Assembly: GCA_025526935.1 (NCBI GenBank)
Contig: JAHLKD010000008.1
Span: 620,001 to 684,000 of the forward strand
Source: Cladochytrium replicatum
Taxonomy: Eukaryota; Chytridiomycota; Chytridiomycetes; Cladochytriales; Cladochytriaceae
Direction: 5' to 3'
DNA: 64,000 nucleotides
Shown here: positions 10,965 through 21,952 of the stretch, piece by piece
How the letters are laid out: each line of letters begins with the position of its first letter
How positions within the stretch are numbered: position 1 is the stretch's first letter
Made by a program: the position numbers and the translations under genes
Notes under the pieces: model-generated
The model's input: only the letters and a program-made list of their open reading frames with translations
Told to the model about the DNA's origin: nothing
The model's database searches: none

Positions 10965-12508
10965 CCTTCGACTGCGTGGGATTTGAAGTGCATTAATAGG
11001 ATGTTTTCTGCGGAGTGCAACCCGATTCGTGTTTGGCCATGTGCTGATGATCGCCAAAGCCGAGTCCCCGAGACGACGTGTGGAGAGCGGTGGTGCTGAA
11101 TGCGCACGAGGCGGAGACGGTGAATCGGGAAGATCGGGTTTTGCGGTTTGAGTTGTTGGCGAGCTTGATGTGGACAGTTCGGATTCGAATGGAACGAGAG
11201 TGGTATCAGAATTTCGGTCGGTCACAACGTAAGTCTGTTCGAGGCCGGAGCTCGGACGTGAAGTTTGTGGCGTTTTGGGGGAGCTGTGAAGGTGATTGAG
11301 CAGAAGAGGTTGTTTTGCATGAGTGACCGTTGGCTTGTCGATTCACTTGCTTTGTATCCCATGCCTTCTTTAATGACCTTGGCTACTCCTTTGTTTCTGC
11401 AGAGAAGCGACGCTGCTGTTGTTGAGGTGGGAAATTGGTCTGTGGCGATGGTAAGACTGATCCAAGAGATAGTTCCTGACGTTTTGGTGACTTCTTCACT
11501 GTGGTTGGATTGGGCGAGAATCGGTTCCTCCTCCGTTTGAACTGGTGCAGCTATGGGTGGATTGTCAACATAGGGATAGCTTATGTGCGCTTTAAGTGGG
11601 ATAATACGATCCTCTGTAACTGTGCTGGTAATTTCCGTGCATTGAATCATTGTTGGTGAGGGAGGGTGGGTGGGTGGACTCCTACGGGTCAGCGACATTG
11701 GAACGCGCCCGTCAACCGAATGAGTATCACTTTATTGTCTTCGTCGACCCATCGTAGAGAGTGCTTTTGGTGGAGGTTCTTTGCCGATACGATGTTCCCG
11801 CTGCCGGTAATAGCCGCTCGATGAAGGAGGTAAGGTACCTCTATGTCCTCAGTCTCCCAATGTAGAGCTAACTGGTCCAAGCGTCTCTGATGATTTGACT
11901 TGATGTCCGGATTATCAATTGCAGTAATGCCAGCGGGTTTCTCTCGAATTTGGAATATAACCTTATCTTTTTCGATGAGACCGTGTAAATCGACGCCGTG
12001 CCGGAGTTTCTCTCGAGTTCAAGTGTGATTGTGCTGTTTTCCCACGGCGATGTTTCGGGCGTTATTTTGAGGTAGCATTGCTATGTGAATCATCGCAATA
12101 CTGGTTGCCTTTTAATAATAAACGCTCTTCGGCTAACATTTTTAGCTTCTCATGTAGCTCAGTATGATGAACATCAAAGACCCTGGAAAGTATTGTCGGT
12201 GTGGGAAGTTTCTGAGTTTGACGGTGTTTCAAAAAGATCATTCCAAGCCTGTTGTCTTTTCTCCGCCATCTCATATCTCGTGTCTCATAAGAGTCATCTT
12301 CCCCAAGTTGTCTTTGCCTTCAGTTATCCACAGACATCAAAAATAACACGGTCTGTGTCTCGTCACGTCTGTTTGTCCCTGTGGGAAACAAATTGTTGGT
12401 CATAAAGAATGAGCTTTGCGACACGAAAACCCCATTGTTGGCAGCAATAACTACCGAGTCGCCCCTGATCTTCTGTAAGCTTCGTTGATCAACGTCGGAG
12501 ACCACCAA
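10965..12508 (-). pseudogene. decayed or multi-exon minus-strand coding tract, unknown family
   Basis: Several minus-strand blocks have protein-like composition but do not join. 12508-12062 is one continuous frame broken by a single TGA at 12322-12320: before it comes 'SVVIAANNGVFVSQSSFFM', after it 'FLKHRQTQKLPTPTILSRV' and 'TELHEKLKMLAEERLLLKG'. Next, about 12000-11689 in another frame reads 'GVDLHGLIEKDKVIFQIR' then 'RLDQLALHWETEDIEVPY' and 'NKVILIRLTGAFQCR'. Then 11698-11222 and 11225-10965 hold Ser/Pro-rich frames. Stop and frame changes without matching splice sites suggest a relic. Alternatively it is a real gene with introns I cannot place. No domain is assigned; 'VVIAANNGVFVS' looks like a beta-propeller strand pair, nothing more. 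Confidence 0.35.
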
Positions 12509-12788
12509 ACAGTGTATCGCTCGTTAATGTTCCGATCCGGTCACGTGTACACCAAGGGTTTTGTCGATAAATTTGAAAGAAAGTTTGTTCGGACTTTAGC
12601 ACCGCAATTCGCAATTGAGCACCATACCGTTGGACAAATGGCACGGAGGAGGAGATCTTCAGCGCGCTCTCAAACACAGAACTCTACAAAGGATCAGCAA
12701 ATTTTAACGAAGGACAGTCCGGACGTTCCTGCTTCTGTAGAATCGATTGATGGAAAGATACTCAATGGCTTGGAGCTTGTGAACGAAG

Positions 12789-14826
12789 ATGCACAGCCGG
12801 ACGTGGATAGCGATTCATTTTCCTCGAAACGGAAATAGGTATCAACGGACATTTGTGGACGATATTTTTGGAGGGAAGCTTGTCAGTGTGATTGTATGCG
12901 ATGCATGCAAAAACGTATGTCGCTGGATAGTTCTTTTTCCTGCTTGCGCTGATCTTATATTCTCCTCTCATGAAAAGATCACATATCACCTTGAAGATTT
13001 CATGGATTTATCACTGCCTATCATTTCGGTGAGATGAAATGTAAACCTCAAACTTACGTGAGTGTTCTAACTCAACCATTATTCAGGAAGAAAATAAAGT
13101 GAGATTTGTTTGTTCAATCTGCTCTGTTGGAGAATCTAATGGGATATCCTTCAGAGCGGATTCTTCGGAATGAAAAGAGTCTCGACGTCGGCATCCATGG
13201 TGGATAAATTCGTGGACGGCATGGCAAGCCTAACGGTCGGTAAAGAACCTATTAAAACTCCGTCCAAAGCTCCGCCTTCTTCATGCCGCAATGATGTTGA
13301 CTCTCCGTTCTCGGAGAACTCAGATCATCTGAACCTGATATCGGTGCTACTGCGTCAAGTTGGCCCACCAGGACCTGCGCCGATGGAGAACACTGGAAAA
13401 AAGCCCCTCCTTGTGAACAATAAGAAGAGTCTCATGATATGTATGCGAAACATGATGGCAGCGGACGTTCTGGATGGCGATAATTCATTTGCGTGCGAGT
13501 ACTGCTTCAAATTGAGCCTGATTCCCAAAATCAGCGCTAATGCTCCGTCGTCTGGGACCGATGATGCAGTAACTGCTGCGGACGATGCTCCGAGAATCAT
13601 TGTGAACGGCGGGACTGAATCCGTCCGAGGCTCGGAGACCGACGGACTCGAAGACGAGGATCGATTCTCTACTCGAACGGCGCTGAGTGACCTGGAGAAA
13701 TCGATCGATGTTCCACTCTCCCCGACGAACACGACCTCCCGGCTGATGTCGACTATGTCGAATGCGCTGATGTCTAGATCTCGTAGCCTTGCGAACTCCC
13801 TTTCATCGACAAGCACATCAGCGTCGAGCATATCCAGGCAAAGCTCTCCTGCACGAGACCTCCCTGCAGCAGCTCCCGTTGCACCGCGGCTGGGAGATAT
13901 CAGCATAAAACGCCGTGCTTATAAACGATGCCTCATCCATTCTACCCCCGAGATCCTCGTGTTGACTCTGAAGCGCTTCATTCTTGTTGGCAGCAGTGGC
14001 CGAACGAAGAAGATCGAGGAATCGGTTGCCTTCGACGAGTACGTAGACTTGAGTCCGATGATGGCACCGGATGAGGTGATCGCACTCTCCGAGCAGATGC
14101 ACGGTCGACTGCTGCGAAAAGAGCTCGAAGCCAAGATTAGGGTAGCGACAGCCGCAGGAGGTTCAGAGGTGAAGCCAGTAGCACTGAAGGACGACGACGA
14201 TAGTGATCCGATATCGCCCTCTTCGCCGCTGGCGAAAGCGACAGCGAGCGAAGGTAACAAGCCTTCGCTCAGGTATAGAGTGTACGCGGCGGTGGTCCAC
14301 TCTGGTGGTTTGTTTGGGGGCCATTACACGGCGTTCGTGAGGAGCAGGAGAAGGCCTGCAGATATTTCCGTCAAGCCATTTGAAGCACGGTCAATGAATG
14401 CCGCACAAAAATCGCCAACGGTCGATTCAGCACCGAATGCTTCAGCTGAAGCCGCACCACAACAATCCGAGAATGGCGGTGAGGACAAAAGTACATCCGT
14501 TGCGCCATCGAACGGCGTATGCAGTTCTTCGTCGCGTGCGAAAGTCCCAGAAGAAGCTGATTCGGATGACAATGATGGAAGTTTGTCTGCAGTGGGATTG
14601 CCAATTAATGAGGATGGGGCTTCGACGCTTGCTGAGGATGGTGCAGCAGTAAACGTCTCAGCTGCGGCGGAAGGAGGGGAGGAAGCAGACGATTGGATAT
14701 ACTACAGCGACACGATGTTAGGAAGTCAACTTTTGAGTAAGTGATGAACTGCCAGGCGTATATTTTGTTTTATGAGCGGGTAGGACATGGAAAGAGGTTC
14801 TCGTGACAGGCTATGGATATTTGTAA
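12789..14826 (+). CDS. ubiquitin carboxyl-terminal hydrolase, USP16/USP45-like, N-terminal catalytic box not found
   Basis: USP deubiquitinase region. Exons used: 12789-12912, about 12979-13029, about 13156-14736 and 14777-14826; the last intron restores a terminal 'TWKEVLVTGYGYL'. Diagnostic USP blocks in order: 'FVDDIFGGKLVSVIVCDACK', 'LEDFMDLSLPI', 'MAADVLDGDNSFACEYC' (the zinc-ribbon Cys pairs at 'CDAC' and 'CEYC'), 'TPEILVLTLKRF', 'VYAAVVHSGG' and 'GGHYTAFVR' with the catalytic His, then 'DDWIYYSD'. Long Ser/Ala-rich insertions separate the blocks, typical of USP16/45. The Cys box (GxxNxGNTCxxN), which should lie N-terminal, is not visible upstream. An adjacent Arg/Ser-rich frame (12640-12838) may belong to the gene but is one frame off. 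Either the Cys exon lies beyond a large intron, or this copy is 5'-truncated and catalytically dead. Confidence 0.75.
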
Positions 14827-15031
14827 AGCGCTATATCTTATTGCGGTTTCGTATAGAAGCATGCTGTCATGTGGACAGCGTTTCCGTTTTCAGTCGACCT
14901 ATGTTCAAAGTTCCGAACGTGCACTAGCGACCATGATCGTGATTGGCACCTAAGATCACCGGCCCATCCAAGGGAAGATCAGAGCACAGCTACACAAACC
15001 CAAACGAATTCTCCAAACCAATCACCTTTTC

Positions 15032-17779
15032 ATGATCGATTCGCCATTATCCCACACAATACAGCGTCTTCGTCGAATAGAGGAGACCGTCGCGAATCAA
15101 GAGGAATCGCTCTCGGCTCTTCGGCAAGAGATCCAAGAGATCCTCGTGGACCTCGGGGACGCACTCGTCAGCGTGCAGAGGCCGGTGATCCACCAGTCCC
15201 GCAAACCGAGTGGAGAGTTGGGGTTGAAACTTGGCCTCGGCGCCGTTGCTAGCGGGATCAGAGGGTCGTTTAGAGAAGTGTTTTCAAGCCGGGATAACGT
15301 TGGGCCGGCCGACAATGTTCCGAGTGCAACGACGATGTCGACTGGGGAAATGGACGTGCATATGGGGTTGGGGGGATTGCTTGGTCGGAGTAGGTGTTTT
15401 CTGAAATTACGGTTGTGCTCTCTGAAACTTGCTCTTTCGCGAACTAGCGGGATCAAATGTGTCCGCGTGGGCGCTCGCGAGACCCAAAGCGGAGCAACAC
15501 AAGAAATCCAGAATGGAGCTGAGTTTCGGTCCTGAGCCAGTCGAACAAGTTGTAGAACCAATGAGATTAGTTCTACCAGTTCCATCAAAATCTTCCAGAG
15601 TCCATCCCGAGCCACCAACCATGATCGTCACTATCGACTCCGAAGACTCGCAGCCGGATATCGATGTGAACTCGGCAGACGCTGGCGAAACCGTACCTAT
15701 AGCAACGGCAGATTCCGAGGAAAAGATCAATGTGAATCGCCCGAAGCAAATATCTCGAGTGAGTACAGTGCCATCGCAAAGAAAACAGAGCGATTTCTTC
15801 AGGAGGATCTCAATCTCGGTGAAGAGAGTCTTTGTGAGCGATCAGGCGGAAGCCGTCCCTGAGCTCGAGAGTGTCGTGAACGCGTCTTCGGAGAGTGTGG
15901 CGACTGCAAAGAACCACGGCTCTGCAGAGCACTTGAATGATGGGAGCAATGTGAAGAGGAATAAGCGGAGCGAAGCTACAGGTCATTTTGCCATCCATCC
16001 GAACTCTTTGTTCAGACATATTTGGAACACAGTGCAGAATATCTCGCACGTTTTGTTCTTTTTGGTATTGCCTGTGACCGTGGGATTCAAGGAGCTCATG
16101 GATCTCCTTCCGGTCTTCTCGGTCATTAGCGGCACGATATTCGGTCTTTCAGTGGTCATCACTTCATTAACAGGTTTGCCATCCAAAGACTTCCAAAACA
16201 GAAATTTGTTTTTAATATCTCGGTCAAATTCCTGACAGGGTACCAGAAAGAAAACATGGTGATCATGGATCCGAAACGCATCCTCCGTCGCTACGTCCGC
16301 GGCTGGTTCTTCTTCGACCTCCTCACATCTATCCCCTGGGTCTTCATCGTTGACGCCATCGTGGGTCCCGACAAAGACGCCCGCTTCACATACAGGGTAG
16401 TATGCTTCCTCGTCGGCCTGCGCTTCATCAAGCTCGTCACGCAAAAACGTCCGACGTGGTTCGAACGTATATTCAGGCAGATGCACAGGTCTCTCGGGAT
16501 GAGCTTCTCGTTTCTGGAGACGGTGAAGGTGCTTTTTGTGATGGCGCTATATTGGCATTGGAACGGGTGCTTTATGAACTGGTTGTCGAGCGTGATACAT
16601 TTGGAGGAGCATGGGGAGCCTGGGGAGCTGTTTGCAAAGTATGCGTTTAGGTTGTACAATACGGCGGCGGAAATGCTTGCGGCTGGGTGAGGATGAATAT
16701 GACTTTCTCGTTCTCTATTGCTGGTGATGCTGACTTGAAAGATTCTTAAATCGTTAAGATTTGGGGCAGAAACGCCGGTGAACACGGTCACGAGGTTGGT
16801 GACGATATTGAACATGATTGTGTGTTCGGTGTTCGTTGCGGTTCTTGTGGGAAATGTGAGTGCTTTTATGATTGGACTGGACAGGTAAGAACGACGAAGT
16901 AGTGGTTTGGTTTGGAAGAGGTTGAATCGCTCTCAAGCTCAGGCCGGCTGTTCAAGGAAAAGCTAGATGAGGTTAACCAGGTCTGGATATGAGTCAAAGG
17001 TTGTGTTGTTTTGGTTGCTTATGCATTATTCGACAGTACATGGCATACAAGGGGCTCGACAGTGCGACTCGGCAACGGGTGATTGAGGTGTGTTGGATAT
17101 CACAGACGAGATGCAACACTGATCGTCAACACCACGACTTGCAGTACTATGAGTTCAAGTACGCAAAGAGGAAATACTTTGACGAAGATAAGATCTTGAA
17201 AGAGCTCAACGCCCCTATTCGAAAGGTAGCGAGAGATCGAACTTTCTTCAAAGAAAAACACTGAACAATACCAAAAAGCGAATATCGCTGCACAACTGTC
17301 GCTCGCTCATCCTCCGGGTGCCCTTCTTCTCCAAAGCCGACAACGGCTTCATCGGGTCCATCGTCCGCGTCCTACAACTCAACCACTTCCTCGCTGGCGA
17401 CGTGGTGCTTGAGGAGGGAACATCGGGCGAGGAGATGTACTTTATCCTCTCTGGCGTGCTTGAAGTCGTGATCGGCGGGCGGGTGCAGGCACAGCTGATG
17501 CCCGGGATGTTCTTTGGAGAAATTGCGGTCTTATTTGGGAGGATGAAGAGGACTGCGAATATTAGGGCTGTTACGCCTTGCGTGCTGTATTCGTTGAGCA
17601 AGAGGGACCTTGATGTGGTAAGATTGTTTCGGACGCGAGAAATGTGAGCTGCTATGTGACGGTATGATTGTTTTCAAAAGGTACTGGAGGACTTCCCGGA
17701 AGTTACGGAGGCGATGACGGTGGTTGCAAACGAGCGATTAGCAAGAGTCACGGCAATAAAGTCCCAGGAATCAATTTGA
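15032..17779 (+). CDS. HCN/CNG-type cyclic-nucleotide-gated cation channel
   Basis: Six-helix channel with a C-terminal cyclic-nucleotide-binding domain, in the plasma or flagellar membrane. The start at 15032 opens a long cytosolic N-terminus with a short coiled coil. S1 'NISHVLFFLVLPVTVGF' (about 16040-16090), S2 'FSVISGTIFGLSVVITSLT', S3 'GWFFFDLLTSIPWVFIVDAI' (about 16300), S4 'RVVCFLVGLRFIKLVTQKR' with sparse positive charges, and S5 at about 16500-16580. The pore is split by an intron at 16688: 'MLAAG|FGAETPVNTVTRLV', aligning with HCN 'CIGYGRQAP'. S6 'IVCSVFVAVLVGNVSAF' follows. The C-linker has 'YMAYKGL' and 'KYFDEDKILKELNAPIRK', very HCN-like. The cNBD (about 17310-17630) has the phosphate-binding cassette 'GEIAVLFGRMKRTANIRA' with Glu and Arg intact. 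Stop TGA 17777-17779. Ion selectivity is uncertain. Confidence 0.92.
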
Positions 17780-18255
17780 ATGAAAGTAATGGAAATGCAC
17801 AAAAGTTCCTTTATTCCACGATTTTAACGATATTGACGGACAAACATGCATTCCAAGTGATGGTAGTGGTAACCAACCTACGAACTAGAAAAGAACACAT
17901 CGATTAGTATTTGCAATGGCATGATCGGATGAAAGAAGGCTGAAAAGTGTGAAGCTCAGAAACGAATGGAGGCATCACGCTGATACAGTGGATATGTGTA
18001 TCTCAGAGTTTAAGCCTTTGATTTTTTTGGTCATCGTTGCTCGCGCCGTCCCCAGAGTTTGCTAGTCTCTCCGTTCCTCACCTGGAAGAGAACAAAAAGT
18101 TACCGAATACGTGAAACGAAAACAAATTAAATACTCAAAACAGACACGCCACTCAAGCCTTGCTGCAGCCAAGCCAGCACAGCCAGTTCCGCAGCACTTT
18201 AACAATAGCGATTTATTGATATGTTCACTGTGGTAGCTATCGATGAGGTAAGGAA
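17780..18255. other. convergent intergenic region
   Basis: Lies between the 3' ends of the channel (+) and thioesterase (-) genes and should contain both 3' UTRs. No ORF, repeat or RNA gene recognised. Confidence 0.5.
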
Positions 18256-19483
18256 TCAAAGCTGCTGATCAAAGATCACAGACTGTGATTTGAAGTAAGG
18301 GATCACAATCTCGTCGCGCAGGAACTCGAGCGAAATCTGCATATGTCGACCTTCCAACGTCAAGAACACCAACCCACCATCCGCATCAAGCTTCTTCAAT
18401 CCGAGCCAGTCCTTTAGAATAGAATTAATCTGTTCCGATCATGTATGTTCCCGCTCTATTACCTCATTGTACAAATCGGTCTCGCGAAGTGGAACAACGT
18501 TCTGCTCGTCGTCGACACCTCCAAACCACGCCGTCTCTCCCGGAGTAACCATGCTCTCATTAGTAAACCGAACCATCACAAAATGCTCGAGCCCAGCGAT
18601 CCGCGAAGCGTACACGTCTTCCTTGACTTCAAGCTCATTGTTGACGTGCGGGAGGAAGATATTCCGAGATATATACGTTTCATACGATTTCGGGTCCTGT
18701 TAACATAAACATGAGCAAGATCCAAGCAGTGCAGCATGCTTTTTCGACCTTGTAGTACTGAGCTTGAACAACACGTCGCTGCACGTAGCCCAGGTATGCG
18801 CCTTTGAGGAGGAGAGATCGAGCTAGCGCGCAGTTGAAGCTTGATCTGCCCTCACAGCTCGGCCAGTCACTCACGCCCATATGCGGAGATCCAAAAGTCA
18901 CAAGGTTCCGAACTTGTGCACCTTGACACCGTTGTACAAGAGCACGCATGAACAGACCTCCCTTTGTGGCCGTATGAGAATTTTTTAAATCACATTTAAC
19001 CTATGGATGATCTACCTGAGAGAACCCGACAGCATTAAAGCCGTTGGATAGCTCCGGGATAGCAGTCACCTGCTCACATGCTTCATTGATCTATGCTTTC
19101 TAGTAAGTTCTGTAGCATCAACGAATATTTAATATAACAAACCTGCCTATCCAGAAGATCGAAGAAGCCCTTGTCTGTATCATCCGATTCAGATGCTCCG
19201 ATTTGGATCGAGTGTACCAGCACACCAGGCAGCCACTCTTCTAGGGCAGACTGCGTCGAGCATCATTGTAAGAAACTAGAATACAGTAGTTATGGGTCTA
19301 GTTGCCTTGACGGTGCCCATGGAATCCGGATTGCAGCAGCTGTCGCCCATACCTGCACAACTAATCAGCAACAGCTTAAACCATGCTGTCTCACTACATA
19401 CCATGCCATAGAACGATCGGGGTGTATGCAAGCACCGCTCCCGCCCACCCGAGCAACAACACGGTCGCTCTTCTGAGATTCAT
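18256..19483 (-). CDS. PPT1: palmitoyl-protein thioesterase (PPT1-like)
   Basis: Lysosomal/vacuolar hydrolase that removes palmitate from S-acylated proteins. The start at 19483 gives a signal peptide ('MNLRRATVLLLGWAGAVLA') directly followed by 'YTPIVLWHGMGDSCCNP', the PPT oxyanion/strand-1 motif. Then come 'VLVHSIQIGASESDD', the nucleophile elbow 'NAVGFSQGGLFMRALVQRC' (Ser in GxSxG-like GFSQG, about 19030-18920), 'VRNLVTFGSPHMGVS', 'YETYISRNIFLPHVNNE' and 'FVMVRFTNESMVTPGETAWF' with the catalytic Asp region. The C-terminus includes 'LKKLDADGGLVFLTLEGRHM', where the final His motif 'GRH' matches PPT1 'GDHL'. Several short introns; stop at 18256-18258. Length about 300 residues, as usual for the family. 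Confidence 0.9.
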
Positions 19484-19596
19484 CACCCTGTGGACGTGGC
19501 TGGTGCGCAGCATCTGCTTGCTCGAATTACAGAATAACAATGCTTATCGAGGCACGTACCGTGATCTGCAAAGCTCCAGCAATCCCATAACCAACA

Positions 19597-20250
19597 ATGA
19601 TGGTACAATCTGACCCTGAACCCGAGGACCAACAACAATAAAACCATCAGCTCTATTTTCACAACCCAGAATCAATTTACCCATCCCACTCAGATTTCGT
19701 ATCCCAAGACTCCCGCCTTCGTCGCGTGAAAGTCCTAATCCTCGGCCTCCTCAACACCGGAAAAACCACGCTCCTCCTCCGCACCTGCCCAGCCTCGCCC
19801 TCCTACCTCCACCCCATCGCATTCTCATCCGTCTACGACATTGTGATTCACGTCGTGCTCTTTGAGGTATTGGACTACTTCAATATGGCCGAACGGCTGC
19901 ATGTGACGAGCACTAAGGATGCGGTGATCTATGTCATCGACGGGAGTTGGAAGGGCAGGACGCCGAGAAAATGAACGTGGGCGGGATATGTTTGGTTGGA
20001 CCCGTGCTGTTTTTTGTTTCTGACAGAGATGGGGAGAAAGATGAGAGTGAGTATGTGAAGAAGCTCGCAGAGTTTGTGAGGTTTGTTAACTTGAAGAAGG
20101 CAACGTGGATTGTTCAGGGCGGGTCGGGGAGGACGGGTGGGGTGTGTTGCATGCGTTCTGGTGGATTCTGGACAAGTTGAAAAGGGGAGTTTGTAGGAAG
20201 TGGGACGGAAGGATAAGGAGGTCCGACAACGGCTGGTTTGTTGCATAGTC
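19597..20250 (+). pseudogene. broken ARF/ARL-like small GTPase
   Basis: The plus strand carries pieces of an ARF-superfamily GTPase: P-loop 'VLILGLLNTGKTTLLLR' (19727-19780, GxxxxGKT), 'DAVIYVIDGSW' (about 19918-19952, the ARF 'IYVIDS' strand), 'LKKATWIVQ' (about 20092-20115) and C-terminal 'HAFWWILDKLKRG' (about 20150-20188). The natural Met start ('MMVQSDPEPEDQQQ', 19597) is separated from the P-loop by an in-frame TAA at 19639-19641. There is no recognisable WDxGGQ switch II or NKxD motif. A 2-base excess near 20140 ('gtgtgttgc') throws the C-terminal helix out of frame. Taken together this is a decayed gene, although an intron-based rescue cannot be fully excluded. Confidence 0.6.
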
Positions 20251-20436
20251 AACTCGATGGATGGTCATTGTGGGTCTATCTCTTTTCAGTGGGGCTATCG
20301 TAGGATCATATTATTCATAGCTTTAGGCGAACATTAAACGAACACAACCGAAAGGAGCGATTAGCAGTGTGGTCGTTCAGATCGGCCAGAGGAATTACGC
20401 ATAGAAGAATTGGCAGTTGTAAAATATACTGGGTGA

Positions 20437-21952
20437 TTACACGCACTAGAATGAAGTTGCCAATTAGTAGAGAGAAAGAATAAGACCGAAACATGAAACT
20501 GACCTGGGAGTAGTCTAGGGAGATCAATTGAGGAAAGAAAGAAAATCAGTTAAGCAAAATAATATTCTAACCATCATGACGAAAGTGCACATACATGGGT
20601 TGGAAACCTGGCAAGTGGATCCAGCTTGGCAGCATTTAGGTCCAGACCATCCTTGTCCGCCGCTGTTGATATGAAGTAAGGAACGTGAGTAGTTACATAA
20701 ACGCTGTCTTTTTGCACTAACCATTGGCCGTATTTCGCAGAGCAGCTGCCACCGTTTCCACCTCCGTTTCCGGGGGTAGGGGAAGTGCGAACCGTAGTAG
20801 TGGTAGTTGTTGGGCCTCCGCCACCACCAGGACCGACTGGAGTCCTTCCGCAAGGGAACGTGGAGAAGTCAGCCGACCAGCACAATCCCGCGTTCTTGAC
20901 CGGGTTCGTGTACGTGTTTGCCGGGTAGATGCTGCTGGACACATCGGCCGAGGTGATCCCATCAAACACGAGCCACGAGATCCCGTTGGACTCCATCATC
21001 TTGATAAAGTTTACGTCCACGGGGTTCCCGCCCGCGAACTCGGTCTGGAGCATGGGATAGCCGGCGTTGAGGATGGTGGTCATGGACTGCTGGGTCGGGT
21101 TGATCCCCGCGTAGCCGTGGAAGGCGACGGCCTCGTTGGACCATTTGGCGTTGGCGTTGCCGAAGAGCTGGCGGTTGAGCTCTTGGATGTCGGCGACTGC
21201 GGCTGCGCCGTTGTTGTAGAGGACCGAGTAGGAGAAGAAGAGCACGGGGGTGTTGGGAGCGTTTGCGCGGATGGCTTTGTAGGACTGGACTTGCTGTGAA
21301 ATACGAAAGAAATTTGAATGGAGTGTAGGTATGACGGAGCGATTCTTGTCATACCAGGTTGATTGCTCCGGGAGGGTTGGCGGAGGGACTGTTGTAAGGT
21401 GGACCCCACGCGACAGGCTCGTTTTGGATCTGATCATTTGTTCAGTACATTGAACCCACTGCACCAGATCCAACACTTACCTCGAACAGGACGTGGGTCT
21501 GAGACGCGTAGCGCTTGGAGTAGAAGTTCCAGAACCCGACCGCGTAGTTCAAGTTGTACTTTCCGTTGTTTGCGCCGTTTCCGATGGTCATGATCAAGTA
21601 CAATCCCGCGTCGGCTGTGTATTGCACGATCTTGTCAACCTTGGCGGCCGCGTAGCCGGGCGTGTTGCTTCCGAACACCTCGGCGTACAGGTGCAAAGCG
21701 TTCATACCCAGGGTCCTGATGTTGTAGACCTCGGACTGGGAAGCGGGACCCGCCCACTCGGTGGACGTGAACGGGCCACGGAGGAGCTGGCCGTTGTCCG
21801 CGACAAAGGTTTTGCCGTTGAGGCGGGGACGGCCTCGAGCGGCATCTGGGACGAAACCATCGAGATCAGAAAAGGGGAGGGAAAGGGGTTACGATCACAC
21901 CTGTTCCCGACAGCAGAGCAGCAACAACCGAGAGAAGCAGAAGAACTTTCAT
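20437..21952 (-). CDS. secreted GH5-like glycoside hydrolase with C-terminal CBM1
   Basis: Extracellular polysaccharide hydrolase, probably cellulase or mannanase. Exons inferred: 21952-21901, 21845-21481, 21429-21355, 21293-20722, 20662 to about 20597, a tiny exon near 20511-20501, and a final 9 bp exon ending TAA at 20437; all phases agree up to the tiny exon. Signal peptide 'MKVLLLLSVVAALLSGT'. Catalytic barrel: 'LRGPFTSTEWAG', 'GMNALHLYAEVFG', and acid/base 'FE|IQNEPVAWG' split by an intron right at the catalytic motif. The nucleophile is likely the Glu in 'MLQTEFAGGNP'. A Gly/Thr linker leads to CBM1 '[19 protein letters not shown]', ending 'YYSQCV'. The extra micro-exons in CBM1 are unusual. 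Confidence 0.87.

Noticed and set aside
20724-21299. Plus-strand frame of 191 codons over the first cellulase
   Set aside because: Antisense of a well-supported GH5 exon with conserved active-site motifs.
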